The position numbers and the translations under genes are program-made. The notes beneath the pieces are model-generated. The model worked only from the letters and a program-made list of their open reading frames with translations, was not told where the DNA came from and ran no database searches. From Pirellulales bacterium (lineage in GTDB: Bacteria > Planctomycetota > Planctomycetia > Pirellulales > JAEUIK01), in assembly GCA_019694435.1 (NCBI GenBank), contig JAIBBZ010000013.1, forward strand, positions 62,001 to 126,000: a stretch of DNA of 64,000 nucleotides, read 5' to 3'. Positions 8,012 through 16,130 of the stretch are shown in pieces. Each line of letters opens with the position of its first letter. Position 1 is the stretch's first letter.

Positions 8012-9622
8012 TCAGGGCGCGGCCTGCGCCGGCTCTGGCAGGGGGTGATGCACGTGAAACGTCTCGGTGATTTCGGTGAGGATCCGCGCGCGTAGCGCTG
8101 GATTCAAGAGCGTGGCGTGGTCCTTGTCTTCGTCGACCTCGATCACGGCATCGCTGCCGAGTTCATCGAGCGACTCTGCGAGGCGCCGCACGGCGCCGTC
8201 GAGATAGAACGTGTCGAGTCCCGCGGCGATGACGTGCAGTTTGCCTGCCAGCAAGGGCCCGAGCGTGTCCCAGTTGCGCTCAAGCACCAGGCGGATGTCG
8301 TACGCCTCCCACGCTGTCGCGATCGCGGGATCGATGCGTCCCGTGGTGCGATCCCATAGCCGCAAGGGTTCGCCGTCGGGCCCGCGTGGACTGAAAACGG
8401 CCTCGAACGAGCGCAACTGGCCGCCCCGTTTCAATACGTCGTCCATCCGCGCGAAATCGTCGTACCAGAGCACCGGTTTGCCCGCCCGCCGGGCGATCGG
8501 GCGCCGCATCCCGGACGGATCGACATACAGACTCTGCGGCGGTGTCGCGTACAGGTCGACGCCTTGATAGTCGCGAAAATCGACAGGGTCGGGCGCGGTG
8601 CTCCACACCCCGCCGAACGTGCCGGGATAGCGCACCTGGAGCCACAAGCTGGCCCAACCGCCCGAACTGTGGCCGGTGAGGAACCGTGCGGTTGGCTCGG
8701 CAATCGTGCGGTAATGGGCGTCGATGTACGGGATCAACTCTTCGACCAGCGCCGTCGCTCGCGGTCCGTTCGTAGCACTGTCGGCGTACACGTGGTGACC
8801 CCAGGCGCACTGCCCCGCGAGCAGGACGCGAATGAACTCCGCGGGCCGTGGCGAGTCGCCTGGCTCTGTCGCGTCATGCGAGGTCGCGGGCGTGGCCAGA
8901 TAGCGCGTTGCCGTGCGGTGGCTGCCCCCGAATCCGGGGATTTCATAAATCACGCCATAGCGCCGCTCGGGCGAATCGGCGTAGCTTTCGGGCAGCGCGA
9001 TGGCGGCGCGCTGAACGACCGTCCGCCCGGCAAATCGCGACAGCAATTCGCTGGGCAGGACGATCTCTTCCAACCGGTCCGAAGCGGGAAACGGTTCTTC
9101 GGCGACTGTCTCGCTGAGTTCCAACACCAGGCACTCCTCCGACGCGGCATCGAAACGAAACTCCCGTGGCTGCGAATACAGGTTTCCCGCGCCGCGCCCG
9201 GGAAAGGGCGAATCGAACGACGTGTGCAGCACGGCCTGGGCGAAGTAGGTGCCCGACGGCAGTTGATCGAGTGTGGCCGGATAGCCGTCGGCCTGCCGGT
9301 CGACGACGACGTGTTGGCCCGCTGCCCACCCTTCAACGTCGATGCCGAAGAACGGCTCCGGCTTGAACCAATTGGGGCCCAGTCTGGGCTCCGGCGCGGC
9401 GCGCGCGGACAGAAACACGAACAATCGTCCTGCATCCGGCGCCTCGATGCCGGCAGGCAAGGCGACTTCGAAGCGACCGGCCACGGGCACGTCGCCCCGG
9501 GCATCGGCGCCGAGCGCCGCCGCCAGCGCGATGCACAGCAACCCCCCGCGGACAAACTGCGAGAAGTCGGCCCAGCGCGTCGCTATTCCCGATGGCCGAT
9601 GTTCTTGCACGTCGAATTGCAT
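8012..9622 (-). CDS. Secreted alpha/beta-hydrolase (esterase D-like)
   Basis: The protein has 536 residues. A hydrophobic segment (GLLCIALAAALGADARG, about residues 27-43) looks like a signal peptide, placing the enzyme outside the cytoplasm. A beta-rich N-terminal region (45-195) precedes the alpha/beta-hydrolase fold. The nucleophile elbow is GHSSGG with Ser at about 319. The likely acid is Asp at about 470 (AAGLDTFYLDG), and the His is in EDKDHATLL at about 502. The domain layout matches esterase D/IroE-like (PF00756) enzymes. The substrate could be a small ester or a carbohydrate ester and is not deducible. It is divergent from the deoxyribosyltransferase-like gene. Confidence 0.88.
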   Translation of the reverse strand: MQFDVQEHRPSGIATRWADFSQFVRGGLLCIALAAALGADARGDVPVAGRFEVALPAGIEAPDAGRLFVFLSARAAPEPRLGPNWFKPEPFFGIDVEGWAAGQHVVVDRQADGYPATLDQLPSGTYFAQAVLHTSFDSPFPGRGAGNLYSQPREFRFDAASEECLVLELSETVAEEPFPASDRLEEIVLPSELLSRFAGRTVVQRAAIALPESYADSPERRYGVIYEIPGFGGSHRTATRYLATPATSHDATEPGDSPRPAEFIRVLLAGQCAWGHHVYADSATNGPRATALVEELIPYIDAHYRTIAEPTARFLTGHSSGGWASLWLQVRYPGTFGGVWSTAPDPVDFRDYQGVDLYATPPQSLYVDPSGMRRPIARRAGKPVLWYDDFARMDDVLKRGGQLRSFEAVFSPRGPDGEPLRLWDRTTGRIDPAIATAWEAYDIRLVLERNWDTLGPLLAGKLHVIAAGLDTFYLDGAVRRLAESLDELGSDAVIEVDEDKDHATLLNPALRARILTEITETFHVHHPLPEPAQAAP

Positions 9623-9723
9623 CCCGGTAGGTTACCCTACGAATCGAAGGATTTCTCCCGGGCCGCACGGAGGTCGCCCGCGCCGCAAAGCTCGAAGTTG
9701 CGGCGCACGCGAAGCAATCGCCT

Positions 9724-10401
9724 ATGGATCGCCAGCCGCTGCTGATCGAGCCGCATCGTTTCCCGCGTCGAGTCTATTGTGCGGGCCCGCTGTTCAATCG
9801 GGCCGAACGCCTGGAAATGGAACACCTGGCCGACGTCTTGACCGGCGCCGGGTTTGAAGCCTTCGTACCGCATGCCGACGGGATGGAGTTTGCCCGTGTC
9901 CGGCCCCTGTTGGCGGCCCAAGGCCACGAGCCGGCCGTGGTCGGGCAGATCGTCCATTCGGCCGTCTTCGCGCTGGACGTCTACCAGGTGCTGGTCGGTT
10001 GCGGGGCGCTGGTGTTCAACATGAACGGCCGCGTACCCGACGAGGGCGGCGTGGCCGAATTGACCATGGCGTGGATGCTCGGGAAGCCGGTGGTGATCTA
10101 CAAAGAAGACGAGCGGTCGATGATTGTCGGGCGCGACAATCCGCTGCTGGTGGGCCAGGCCGATTTCGTCACCGTGCGCGAAATGGCGGCCGTGCCGGCG
10201 GCCTTGCGGCAGCGGTTCACGGCCTTGCGGCCGGATGCCCAGTTTCAATTCACCTGCCCGCCGCATCTTGAACCGACCGTGCAGGCCGGGGCGCGGCTCT
10301 GGGCCGAGCTGGCGCAGATGGGCACCGAGCGCCCCCTGGACACGGTCGCCGAGCTGGTCCTCGAACTGTTCGGGCCGCACTGCACGACGGTCGAAGACTG
10401 A
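9724..10401 (+). CDS. Nucleoside 2-deoxyribosyltransferase-like protein
   Basis: The protein has 225 residues. The start (RRVYCAGPLFNRAERLEME) matches the 'Y-AGP-F' opening of the nucleoside 2-deoxyribosyltransferase fold. The block DEGGVAELTMAWMLGKPVV carries the acidic residue and GKP motif seen near the active-site Glu in this family. Known members exchange bases on deoxynucleosides or hydrolyse 5'-monophosphate deoxynucleosides (DNPH1-like). It is longer than the usual 140-160 residues, with an extra C-terminal helical part after residue 160. It is followed after 8 bp by an HD phosphohydrolase, suggesting joint work in nucleotide metabolism (inference). Confidence 0.82.
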   Translation: MDRQPLLIEPHRFPRRVYCAGPLFNRAERLEMEHLADVLTGAGFEAFVPHADGMEFARVRPLLAAQGHEPAVVGQIVHSAVFALDVYQVLVGCGALVFNMNGRVPDEGGVAELTMAWMLGKPVVIYKEDERSMIVGRDNPLLVGQADFVTVREMAAVPAALRQRFTALRPDAQFQFTCPPHLEPTVQAGARLWAELAQMGTERPLDTVAELVLELFGPHCTTVED

Positions 10402-10409
10402 GGCACAGC

Positions 10410-11741
10410 ATGGGTGCAATCAGTTCGATCCCGGAAATCGCCGCCCTGGACGCCCATGAAGGATTGATCCGCATTCCGCCGGAGGTCGATGTTCCGCTGA
10501 CCGATCGGGTACGTCAATTGATCGACGCGCCCGAGTTTCGCCGCTTGGCGCGCATCAGCCAGCTCGGTCTGGTATCGCTGGTCTACCCGGCGGCGAATCA
10601 CACGCGGTTCGAGCATGCGTTGGGGGTCTATCGCCTGGCGCTCGTGTACCTGCGCCATCTGAGCCATGACCCGCGGTTTGCCCGCGTGATCGACCGGCAC
10701 CATGCCGAGCTGTTCATCGCCGCGGCGTTGTTGCACGACCTGGGGCATTGGCCGTTTTGTCACCCGATCGAAGATATCCGCCTGCCGGGCGTGCCGTCGC
10801 ACGAGTTGTTCGCAAACAGCTATCTGCTCGAAGGCGAGATCGCCGATGCGTTGCGCGATGCCTGGGGCGTCAATCCGCGCGACGTGGTGATGCTGCTTTC
10901 CGACGTGCCTCGCGACGTGCCGATGCAGATTCTCTCGAGCATGCTTTCCGGCCCGATCGACATCGACAAGATGGACTACCTGGCGCGCGACAGCCTGCAC
11001 GCCGGGGTGCCGTATGGCCGCAATTTCGACCAGGCGCGGCTGATCAGCGGGCTGTGCCTGAACGAGGCCGGCGATGCCCTGGCCATCACGGACAAGGCGA
11101 AAACGGCCGCCGAATTGATGGTCTTTGCCCGCTATGTGATGTTCAGTGAGGTCTACTGGCATCACGCTGTGCGCTCGGCCACGGCCATGCTCCAGCGGGC
11201 GTTCTTCCTGCTCTACGGGCAGCTCGATCTCGATGCGCTGTTTCGTCTCGACGAGAGCGCGTTTGTCGGCGAACTCTTGGCGGCCGCAGGCCAGGGGCCC
11301 GCGCAAGACTTGCTCGACGGGCTGTTTGGACGCACCCGGCGGCTCTACAAACGCCTGGCCCAGTTCAGCCTGTTCCAGCACCGGGCACATTACGATCGCC
11401 TGGCGCGGCGGCCCTATCCGTGGCTGGTGCAGTTGGCCGAGCGGTTTGCCGCCGTGGCCAGCACGGCGCTCGGCGGGGTGATTGCGCCGCACGAGGTGAT
11501 TTTTGACGCTCCGCCGGTCAAACGCGAAGTCGAGTTCAATATCGAGGTCCATTTCGGCAAAGAGCGTTGCTACCGCCGGCTGGACGACGTGTCTCCCGTG
11601 GTTCGTACGTTGGCGCGCGAGCAATTCGACGATTATGTCAAGCGGGTGCGTGTGCTCGTCCACCCGCGCGTGGCGCCCGGCTTGCGACGCTTGAATCGCA
11701 CCGCCGAGTTGCTCGACCGGGCCCTAGAAGACCTCGCCTGA
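10410..11741 (+). CDS. HD-domain phosphohydrolase (dNTPase/YdhJ-like)
   Basis: The 443-residue protein shows the complete HD metal-binding set. These are His in NHTRFEHALGVY (residues 64/69), the HD pair in LLHDLGHWPF (109-110), and Asp in IDIDKMDYLARDS (184-194). This pattern is characteristic of the family of dGTPase-like HD phosphohydrolases (COG1078). These enzymes hydrolyse dNTPs or other phosphate esters, and substrate assignment needs assay. It starts 8 bp after the deoxyribosyltransferase-like gene, so the two are very probably co-transcribed. Confidence 0.9.
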   Translation: MGAISSIPEIAALDAHEGLIRIPPEVDVPLTDRVRQLIDAPEFRRLARISQLGLVSLVYPAANHTRFEHALGVYRLALVYLRHLSHDPRFARVIDRHHAELFIAAALLHDLGHWPFCHPIEDIRLPGVPSHELFANSYLLEGEIADALRDAWGVNPRDVVMLLSDVPRDVPMQILSSMLSGPIDIDKMDYLARDSLHAGVPYGRNFDQARLISGLCLNEAGDALAITDKAKTAAELMVFARYVMFSEVYWHHAVRSATAMLQRAFFLLYGQLDLDALFRLDESAFVGELLAAAGQGPAQDLLDGLFGRTRRLYKRLAQFSLFQHRAHYDRLARRPYPWLVQLAERFAAVASTALGGVIAPHEVIFDAPPVKREVEFNIEVHFGKERCYRRLDDVSPVVRTLAREQFDDYVKRVRVLVHPRVAPGLRRLNRTAELLDRALEDLA

Positions 11742-11838
11742 TCGGTCCTCGCTTGACCCTGGCGAACCCGACAAATATCGTGACGCGATTGCACGACTTT
11801 AAGGGGGCTTGCGCCTCGGAATGGGGCAAGTACGACCG

Positions 11839-13149
11839 ATGAGCGAGCCCTCGGCCGCCCAGCGCATCTCGATCGTGGCGGCGTACGGCTCGCTCTGCGG
11901 CTTGCTGTTGGTGCCGCTTCTGGTGGTGCTCGACAGCGCAGCGGCCGGCCTGCGCGGCTGGTCGCCGCGCCTGGCCGGGACGTTCGGTTTGCTAGCCTAT
12001 GTTGCGGCCGGCGCGCTCCTTGGCGGTCTCGTCCTGGCGTCGGTCTCGCTGCACCTGCGAACTTGGCTGGCCGGAAACCGATCCGGATGCTGGGTGTTTG
12101 GCGCGGCCTCGCTCTTGGCGCTGATCGGTGCGGAGGGGGCGTTGGACTACCTGTGGCCGTCTCCCCCGTTTCATCTGCGGACCCCACAGACGCGCTACGT
12201 GTTCGAGCCGGAGGTCTTTCAACTGCCTGGCACGTCGGCCGTCGCGCAGGTGAGTTACAACGCCCACGGCATTCGTGGCGCCGATTGGCTGGACCGTGCG
12301 GCAACGTATCGCATGCTGTGCCTCGGCGGCAGCACGACCGAGTGCATCTATATCGACGACGCGGCCACCTGGCCGGCGTTGCTCGCGGCAAAGGTGCCCC
12401 GGGTGGCGGATCGCAACACCTGGGTCGGGGCCGCTGCCGTGAGCGAGTTCGGCACGGAGCAACATCTAAGATTCATGCGCGAATCGCCGCTGGTTGGCCA
12501 GGTCGACTGCGTGATCGCCCTCGTGGGCGTCAACGACCTGGTAGGCGCGATGTTGCGGCTCGATGCGCGTTCGGCGACGGCGCCGCACTGGCTGAAATCG
12601 CGCTCGATCGAATTGGGCCGGTATCTCTGGAACGGCCGGCTCCACGCGGGCTATTACTACGACCACGACGGATCGACGCTGCGGCTCCGGCGGTTGGGCC
12701 GGCTGGTGCTGCCGCCCGGCGACTTTGACCTGGCCCGCGAAACCCAGGAATACTCGCGGCGGCTGCGCGACTTGGTCGAAGCTGCCCAAGCACGCCGGGT
12801 GCGGTTGCTCCTAGTGACGCAGCCCGTGCTGTGGAACGAGTTTCTGGGCGAAGAAGCGGCCAAACGCCTCTGGCTGGCCCGTGCCGAGTTGCGCCCGCGA
12901 TCGTTCCAGCCCGCGGAGATCGTGCGGTGGCGCAAGATGATCGACGAGTTCAACGCCGCGACGTTCGAGGTTGGCCGGGCGACGGGTGCCGAGGTGGTCG
13001 ATGCGGCCGCGAGCCTATCGGGCTGGGAAGCGAACTTCTACGACGACTATCATTTGAACTGCCGCGGCTGCGAGCAGCTCGCCCAAGTCTTGGCCGCTTG
13101 GTTGCGCGAGCATACCGTGCCGGGCCCTGCTGTACCCGTGCAACCATGA
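11839..13149 (+). CDS. Membrane-anchored SGNH/GDSL hydrolase
   Basis: The 436-residue protein has three N-terminal membrane segments (about residues 9-32, 46-70, 83-105). The SGNH signature follows: block I LCLGGSTTE with the nucleophilic Ser at about 165, the GxND block IALVGVNDLVG, and the C-terminal Asp-His pair in FYDDYHLNCRGC. Such enzymes hydrolyse esters, often acetyl groups on envelope polysaccharides, and the membrane anchor fits that setting. ATG codons at 11821 and 11839 are both possible starts (a TTG lies at 11809), and the later one was chosen. Its stop overlaps the start of a tiny membrane-protein gene. Confidence 0.85.
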   Translation: MSEPSAAQRISIVAAYGSLCGLLLVPLLVVLDSAAAGLRGWSPRLAGTFGLLAYVAAGALLGGLVLASVSLHLRTWLAGNRSGCWVFGAASLLALIGAEGALDYLWPSPPFHLRTPQTRYVFEPEVFQLPGTSAVAQVSYNAHGIRGADWLDRAATYRMLCLGGSTTECIYIDDAATWPALLAAKVPRVADRNTWVGAAAVSEFGTEQHLRFMRESPLVGQVDCVIALVGVNDLVGAMLRLDARSATAPHWLKSRSIELGRYLWNGRLHAGYYYDHDGSTLRLRRLGRLVLPPGDFDLARETQEYSRRLRDLVEAAQARRVRLLLVTQPVLWNEFLGEEAAKRLWLARAELRPRSFQPAEIVRWRKMIDEFNAATFEVGRATGAEVVDAAASLSGWEANFYDDYHLNCRGCEQLAQVLAAWLREHTVPGPAVPVQP

Positions 13150-13271
13150 AGTTTTTGCTGCGCTATTTCTACTGGTGGATCATTCCCGTGTTGCTCGTCG
13201 CGGCGGTCACGGTCGGGCTGTGGCTCGTGGCCCGGGGGGAATGGCCCCCCGTGTTGGTCACGGAGTTTTGA
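13146..13271 (+). CDS. 41-residue single-pass membrane microprotein
   Basis: The ATG at 13146 overlaps the TGA of the SGNH hydrolase (ATGA), which argues for translational coupling and a real gene. The product is MKFLLRYFYWWIIPVLLV followed by a hydrophobic run and the end WPPVLVTEF, with one membrane helix at about residues 10-30. In size and layout it recalls the small DUF5989-type proteins found beside hydrolases and carbamoyltransferases in exopolysaccharide or natural-product clusters. That is only a resemblance. The function is unknown, possibly a partner or stabiliser of the SGNH enzyme. Confidence 0.6.
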   Translation: MKFLLRYFYWWIIPVLLVAAVTVGLWLVARGEWPPVLVTEF

Positions 13272-13314
13272 GGCCGCGCGGCCGGGTTCGCGCGCCGAAC
13301 GGGACGCTCGATGC

Positions 13315-14172
13315 TCAGGTTCCCCAATCGCGCGGATAGCGGAAGTCGCGATCCATGGTGCGGTTCGAGAGCTTGGCAATGATCGGCAGGCGGCGCTTGT
13401 AGTGATTGCGCCGGATCAACTCGCCGACGCGCGCGACAAACGCCGGTTCGAAGCCGTAGACCTCGACCTCGTGGGGCGACACGCGGCGATCGACCAGCAG
13501 ATAGAGCAGCCGATCGACCTCGGCATAGCTGAAGCCGAGTTCGCCTTCGTCGGTCTGGCCGACCCACAGATCGCCGCTGGGGGCCTTGGCGAGAATCTCC
13601 GGCGGTAACTCCAGGTGCTCGGCCAGTTGCCGCAACTGGGTCTTGTACAAATCGCCGATCGGATTGATCGCAGAGGCCAGGTCACCGAACTGCGTGCCGT
13701 AGCCAAGCAGCAGCTCGCTCTTGTTGCTGGTGCCCAAGACCAGCCCGCCGAACGCGGCGCTGTGATCGTAAAGCACGGTCATCCGCTCGCGGGCGCACTT
13801 GTTGGCCAGCCGCATCCGTGAGGCGTCGGGGAACCGAGCGAAATAGGCGTCGATCTGCGGCGTGATCGGCACATCGAGCGCTTGCACGCCGGTCGCTTCG
13901 ACCACGCGGCGGCTGTCGCGGATCGTTTCGGCGCTCGACGTCTTGTACGGCATGGTCACTGCCAGGACGTTTTCCGGCCCCAGGGCTCGCGCTGCCAGAA
14001 ACGCGACGACTGACGAGTCGATACCGCCGGAGAGGCCCAGCACGGCGCGGGTAAAGCCGGTGCGCACGATTTCCTGGCGGATGAAACGGCAGAGGACCTC
14101 GGTCACCAAGGGCGCCGAGATACGCATGCCTTCCCATGGCGGTGGAGCCGGCGGCTGGGAATCAGCCTTCAT
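13315..14172 (-). CDS. nadE: NAD+ synthetase, synthetase domain only
   Basis: The protein has 285 residues. The ATP-pyrophosphatase P-loop SGGIDSS is at residues 48-54. Other NadE hallmarks follow: GTSNKSELLLGYGTQFGD and the region with NPIGDLYKTQLRQLA. The enzyme adenylates deamido-NAD+ and amidates it to NAD+ in the cytoplasm. The length fits an ammonia-using NadE without a glutaminase domain. A nitrilase-family gene directly upstream overlaps it by 11 bp and could feed ammonia from glutamine. The ending KRRLPIIAKLSNRTMDRDFRYPRDWG is typical of glutamine-type enzymes. Confidence 0.93.
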   Translation of the reverse strand: MKADSQPPAPPPWEGMRISAPLVTEVLCRFIRQEIVRTGFTRAVLGLSGGIDSSVVAFLAARALGPENVLAVTMPYKTSSAETIRDSRRVVEATGVQALDVPITPQIDAYFARFPDASRMRLANKCARERMTVLYDHSAAFGGLVLGTSNKSELLLGYGTQFGDLASAINPIGDLYKTQLRQLAEHLELPPEILAKAPSGDLWVGQTDEGELGFSYAEVDRLLYLLVDRRVSPHEVEVYGFEPAFVARVGELIRRNHYKRRLPIIAKLSNRTMDRDFRYPRDWGT

Positions 14173-15013
14173 AGCGACGTCGCTTGATTCGATTGAGCTC
14201 TTCGATCGTCAACAGCAGCTTCTCGTCGCGGCCCAACGGCGTCAGCAGCCGCTGCCGTCGCAGTTCGCGGCGATCGAACGCGACGATCGTCAGATCTTCG
14301 TCGAACAGTCGGGCCGCGCCGAGCGTTTGGCCATCGGGGCCCACGACCATGCTGCCGCCCCAGAAGCACAAGCCGTCTTCGAAACCGACGCGATTGACGA
14401 ACACGACCACGGCTCCCAGCGCTTGAGCGTAGGCCTGCACCAGTAGTCGCCAGGTACGGGCCGTGGCAGGCTCGTCGTCGCTCACGCCGCGTCCCGGCGA
14501 GTTCGCAACGCACACCAGCACGTCGACTTCCTCGGCCTGCATCACGGCAATCGCCGAAAGGTGCCAAAAGTCTTCGCACACGAGCAGGCCGATGCGCCCC
14601 AGCCGCGGGCTGTCGACGGCGCGCAGTCGCTCGCCGGCGGCGAAATAACGCTGCTCTTCGAACAGGCCGTAGGTGGGCAGATAGACCTTACGGTGGACGT
14701 GGACGACGCGGCCGCCCTCGGCCAGCAGGGCCGAGTTGTAGAAGCGGTTGTTCGACGATTCCTCGACGAAGCCCGCCACCAGTGCGCTGTCGCCCGCGGC
14801 GGCGGCCAGCTCGCCGATATCCGGCGCCTCGGCGTGCAACGCCATCTCGGGCACCATGTCGCGCAGAAAATAGCCGGTCAGCGACAATTCGGGAAAGACG
14901 ATCAAGTCCGCCCCGCGTGTGCGGGCCGCGGCGATTTGTTCGACGTGGCGCGCGTGGTTCTGAGCCCGATTACCCAAGAACGGCGCAATCTGGGCGAGCG
15001 CGATGCGGATCAC
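14162..15013 (-). CDS. Nitrilase-family amidohydrolase, probable glutaminase partner of NadE
   Basis: The protein shows the C-N hydrolase triad: Glu in VFPELSLTGY (about 42), Lys in HRKVYLPTYG (about 109) and Cys in LLVCEDFWH (about 146). YLPTYGLFEEQRYF and CEDFWH closely match the glutaminase domain of glutamine-dependent NAD synthetases. The gene overlaps nadE by 11 bp, so the two likely form one two-subunit enzyme (inference). The start is uncertain. The GTG at 15013 gives the conserved opening IRIALAQIAPFLG, while a TTG at 15103 would add 30 non-conserved residues. No strong ribosome-binding site settles it. Confidence 0.85.
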   Translation of the reverse strand: MIRIALAQIAPFLGNRAQNHARHVEQIAAARTRGADLIVFPELSLTGYFLRDMVPEMALHAEAPDIGELAAAAGDSALVAGFVEESSNNRFYNSALLAEGGRVVHVHRKVYLPTYGLFEEQRYFAAGERLRAVDSPRLGRIGLLVCEDFWHLSAIAVMQAEEVDVLVCVANSPGRGVSDDEPATARTWRLLVQAYAQALGAVVVFVNRVGFEDGLCFWGGSMVVGPDGQTLGAARLFDEDLTIVAFDRRELRRQRLLTPLGRDEKLLLTIEELNRIKRRRYEG

Positions 15014-15106
15014 GTGGGCGGATTCCGCGGGCGACGGTTGAGCCGCTTCGCGCGTAACTGCCCGGGGAGCGGTTTTTTCGGCGCTCGTCGCGGATCGTGC
15101 CAAGAT

Positions 15107-16012
15107 TCACCCACCGGAGCCTTGCAGGGCAAAGTGTACGGCCTGCATCAAGCTGCGCTCGGTCTCTTGCGAGTACTCCAGGTCGAACCACAAGACCTTG
15201 CCGGACGCGTCGAGCAGGTAGACGCGCGGCAACCGCGCTGTGGCAACCTGCGCGAATGCCGCGCGCTGGGGGTCGATCAGCTGGACGACTTTTTCCGGCG
15301 ACGCGGCCGCAGTTTGTTGCGCCAGCTCGGCAGGATCGCCGCAGTTGATCGCCACCACACTGACACCGGCATCGGTCAGGGGCATGGCAATCAATTCACC
15401 GACGCGCTTCAGCTCCCAGACGGCGTATGGATTGCTCGCGTTCCAAAAGGCCACGACCGTCAGGCGCGGCCCGAGCAGCTCGGCGAGCTGCTTGGCTTCG
15501 CCGGAAAACGTCGCGGCGGAGATCTGCGGAAAAGTGTCGCCGACTTTGACCACGCAGGTGGCCGCCTGGGCCTCGGTCATTTCGACCGCGGGCATGGCGG
15601 TAACCTCTTCGACCAGCGTTACGGCAGGGACGGTCGGCGTTGTCGAGGGGGCGGCCTCGGCCACAGGCGTCGCGGCGGGTGCCGTCGCATCGGCGGTCGG
15701 CTCGGCGGGCATGTCGTCCGGCTTCTCAGAGGCAGTGTCTGTTGAGGTTTTAGTCGACTCGCCGGCCGGTTCCGTCGCGGGGACCGCAGGCGCTGCTTCG
15801 GTCGAAGCGTCGCCGCTCGGCGCCGCGGGGGTGGGCGGCGTTTCGGCTGCCGGTGAGCCTGGTTCTGTTTCGGGGCCGGGTTCGATGACCGGAGGCGTCG
15901 GCGCCTCGGCCCCCGTCTCTTCGGTTGTCTTGCTTCCCGAGCAGCCCACCAACGGTAACAGCGCCGCGATCAGCAAGCAGCCGAGCGCGGTTCGAAGGGG
16001 CTTCCTCATCAT
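15107..16012 (-). CDS. Lipoprotein with redoxin-like domain lacking the CxxC pair
   Basis: The protein has 301 residues. A signal peptide ends in the lipobox LVGC with Cys 24, so it is probably a lipoprotein. Residues 28-135 are a low-complexity Pro/Ala/Thr/Glu linker. Residues about 155-300 look like a TlpA/AhpC thioredoxin fold (VKVGDTFPQISAATFSGE, RLTVVAFWNASNPYAVWELK, LPRVYLLDASGKVLW). Where active members have WCxxC, this one has NASNPY (about residues 191-196), so classical thiol redox activity is unlikely. AGGAAGG 11 nt upstream supports ATG 16012, and a second ATG follows immediately. Confidence 0.82.
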   Translation of the reverse strand: MMRKPLRTALGCLLIAALLPLVGCSGSKTTEETGAEAPTPPVIEPGPETEPGSPAAETPPTPAAPSGDASTEAAPAVPATEPAGESTKTSTDTASEKPDDMPAEPTADATAPAATPVAEAAPSTTPTVPAVTLVEEVTAMPAVEMTEAQAATCVVKVGDTFPQISAATFSGEAKQLAELLGPRLTVVAFWNASNPYAVWELKRVGELIAMPLTDAGVSVVAINCGDPAELAQQTAAASPEKVVQLIDPQRAAFAQVATARLPRVYLLDASGKVLWFDLEYSQETERSLMQAVHFALQGSGG

Positions 16013-16130
16013 CGCGATCCGGACCTTCCTAGAGCGGGATGTTGGCACCAGCTTGCAGTATCGGTCCCCCGAGGCAAAGACGTCAACGGAGCGGACGCAC
16101 CCGACGATGCCACGATCGTCGGTTGCTGCG

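Noticed and set aside
13272..13314. GGCCGCGCGGCC palindrome as terminator
   Set aside because: It lacks a following T-run and lies in a short gap between convergent genes. The GC-rich background makes such palindromes likely by chance.
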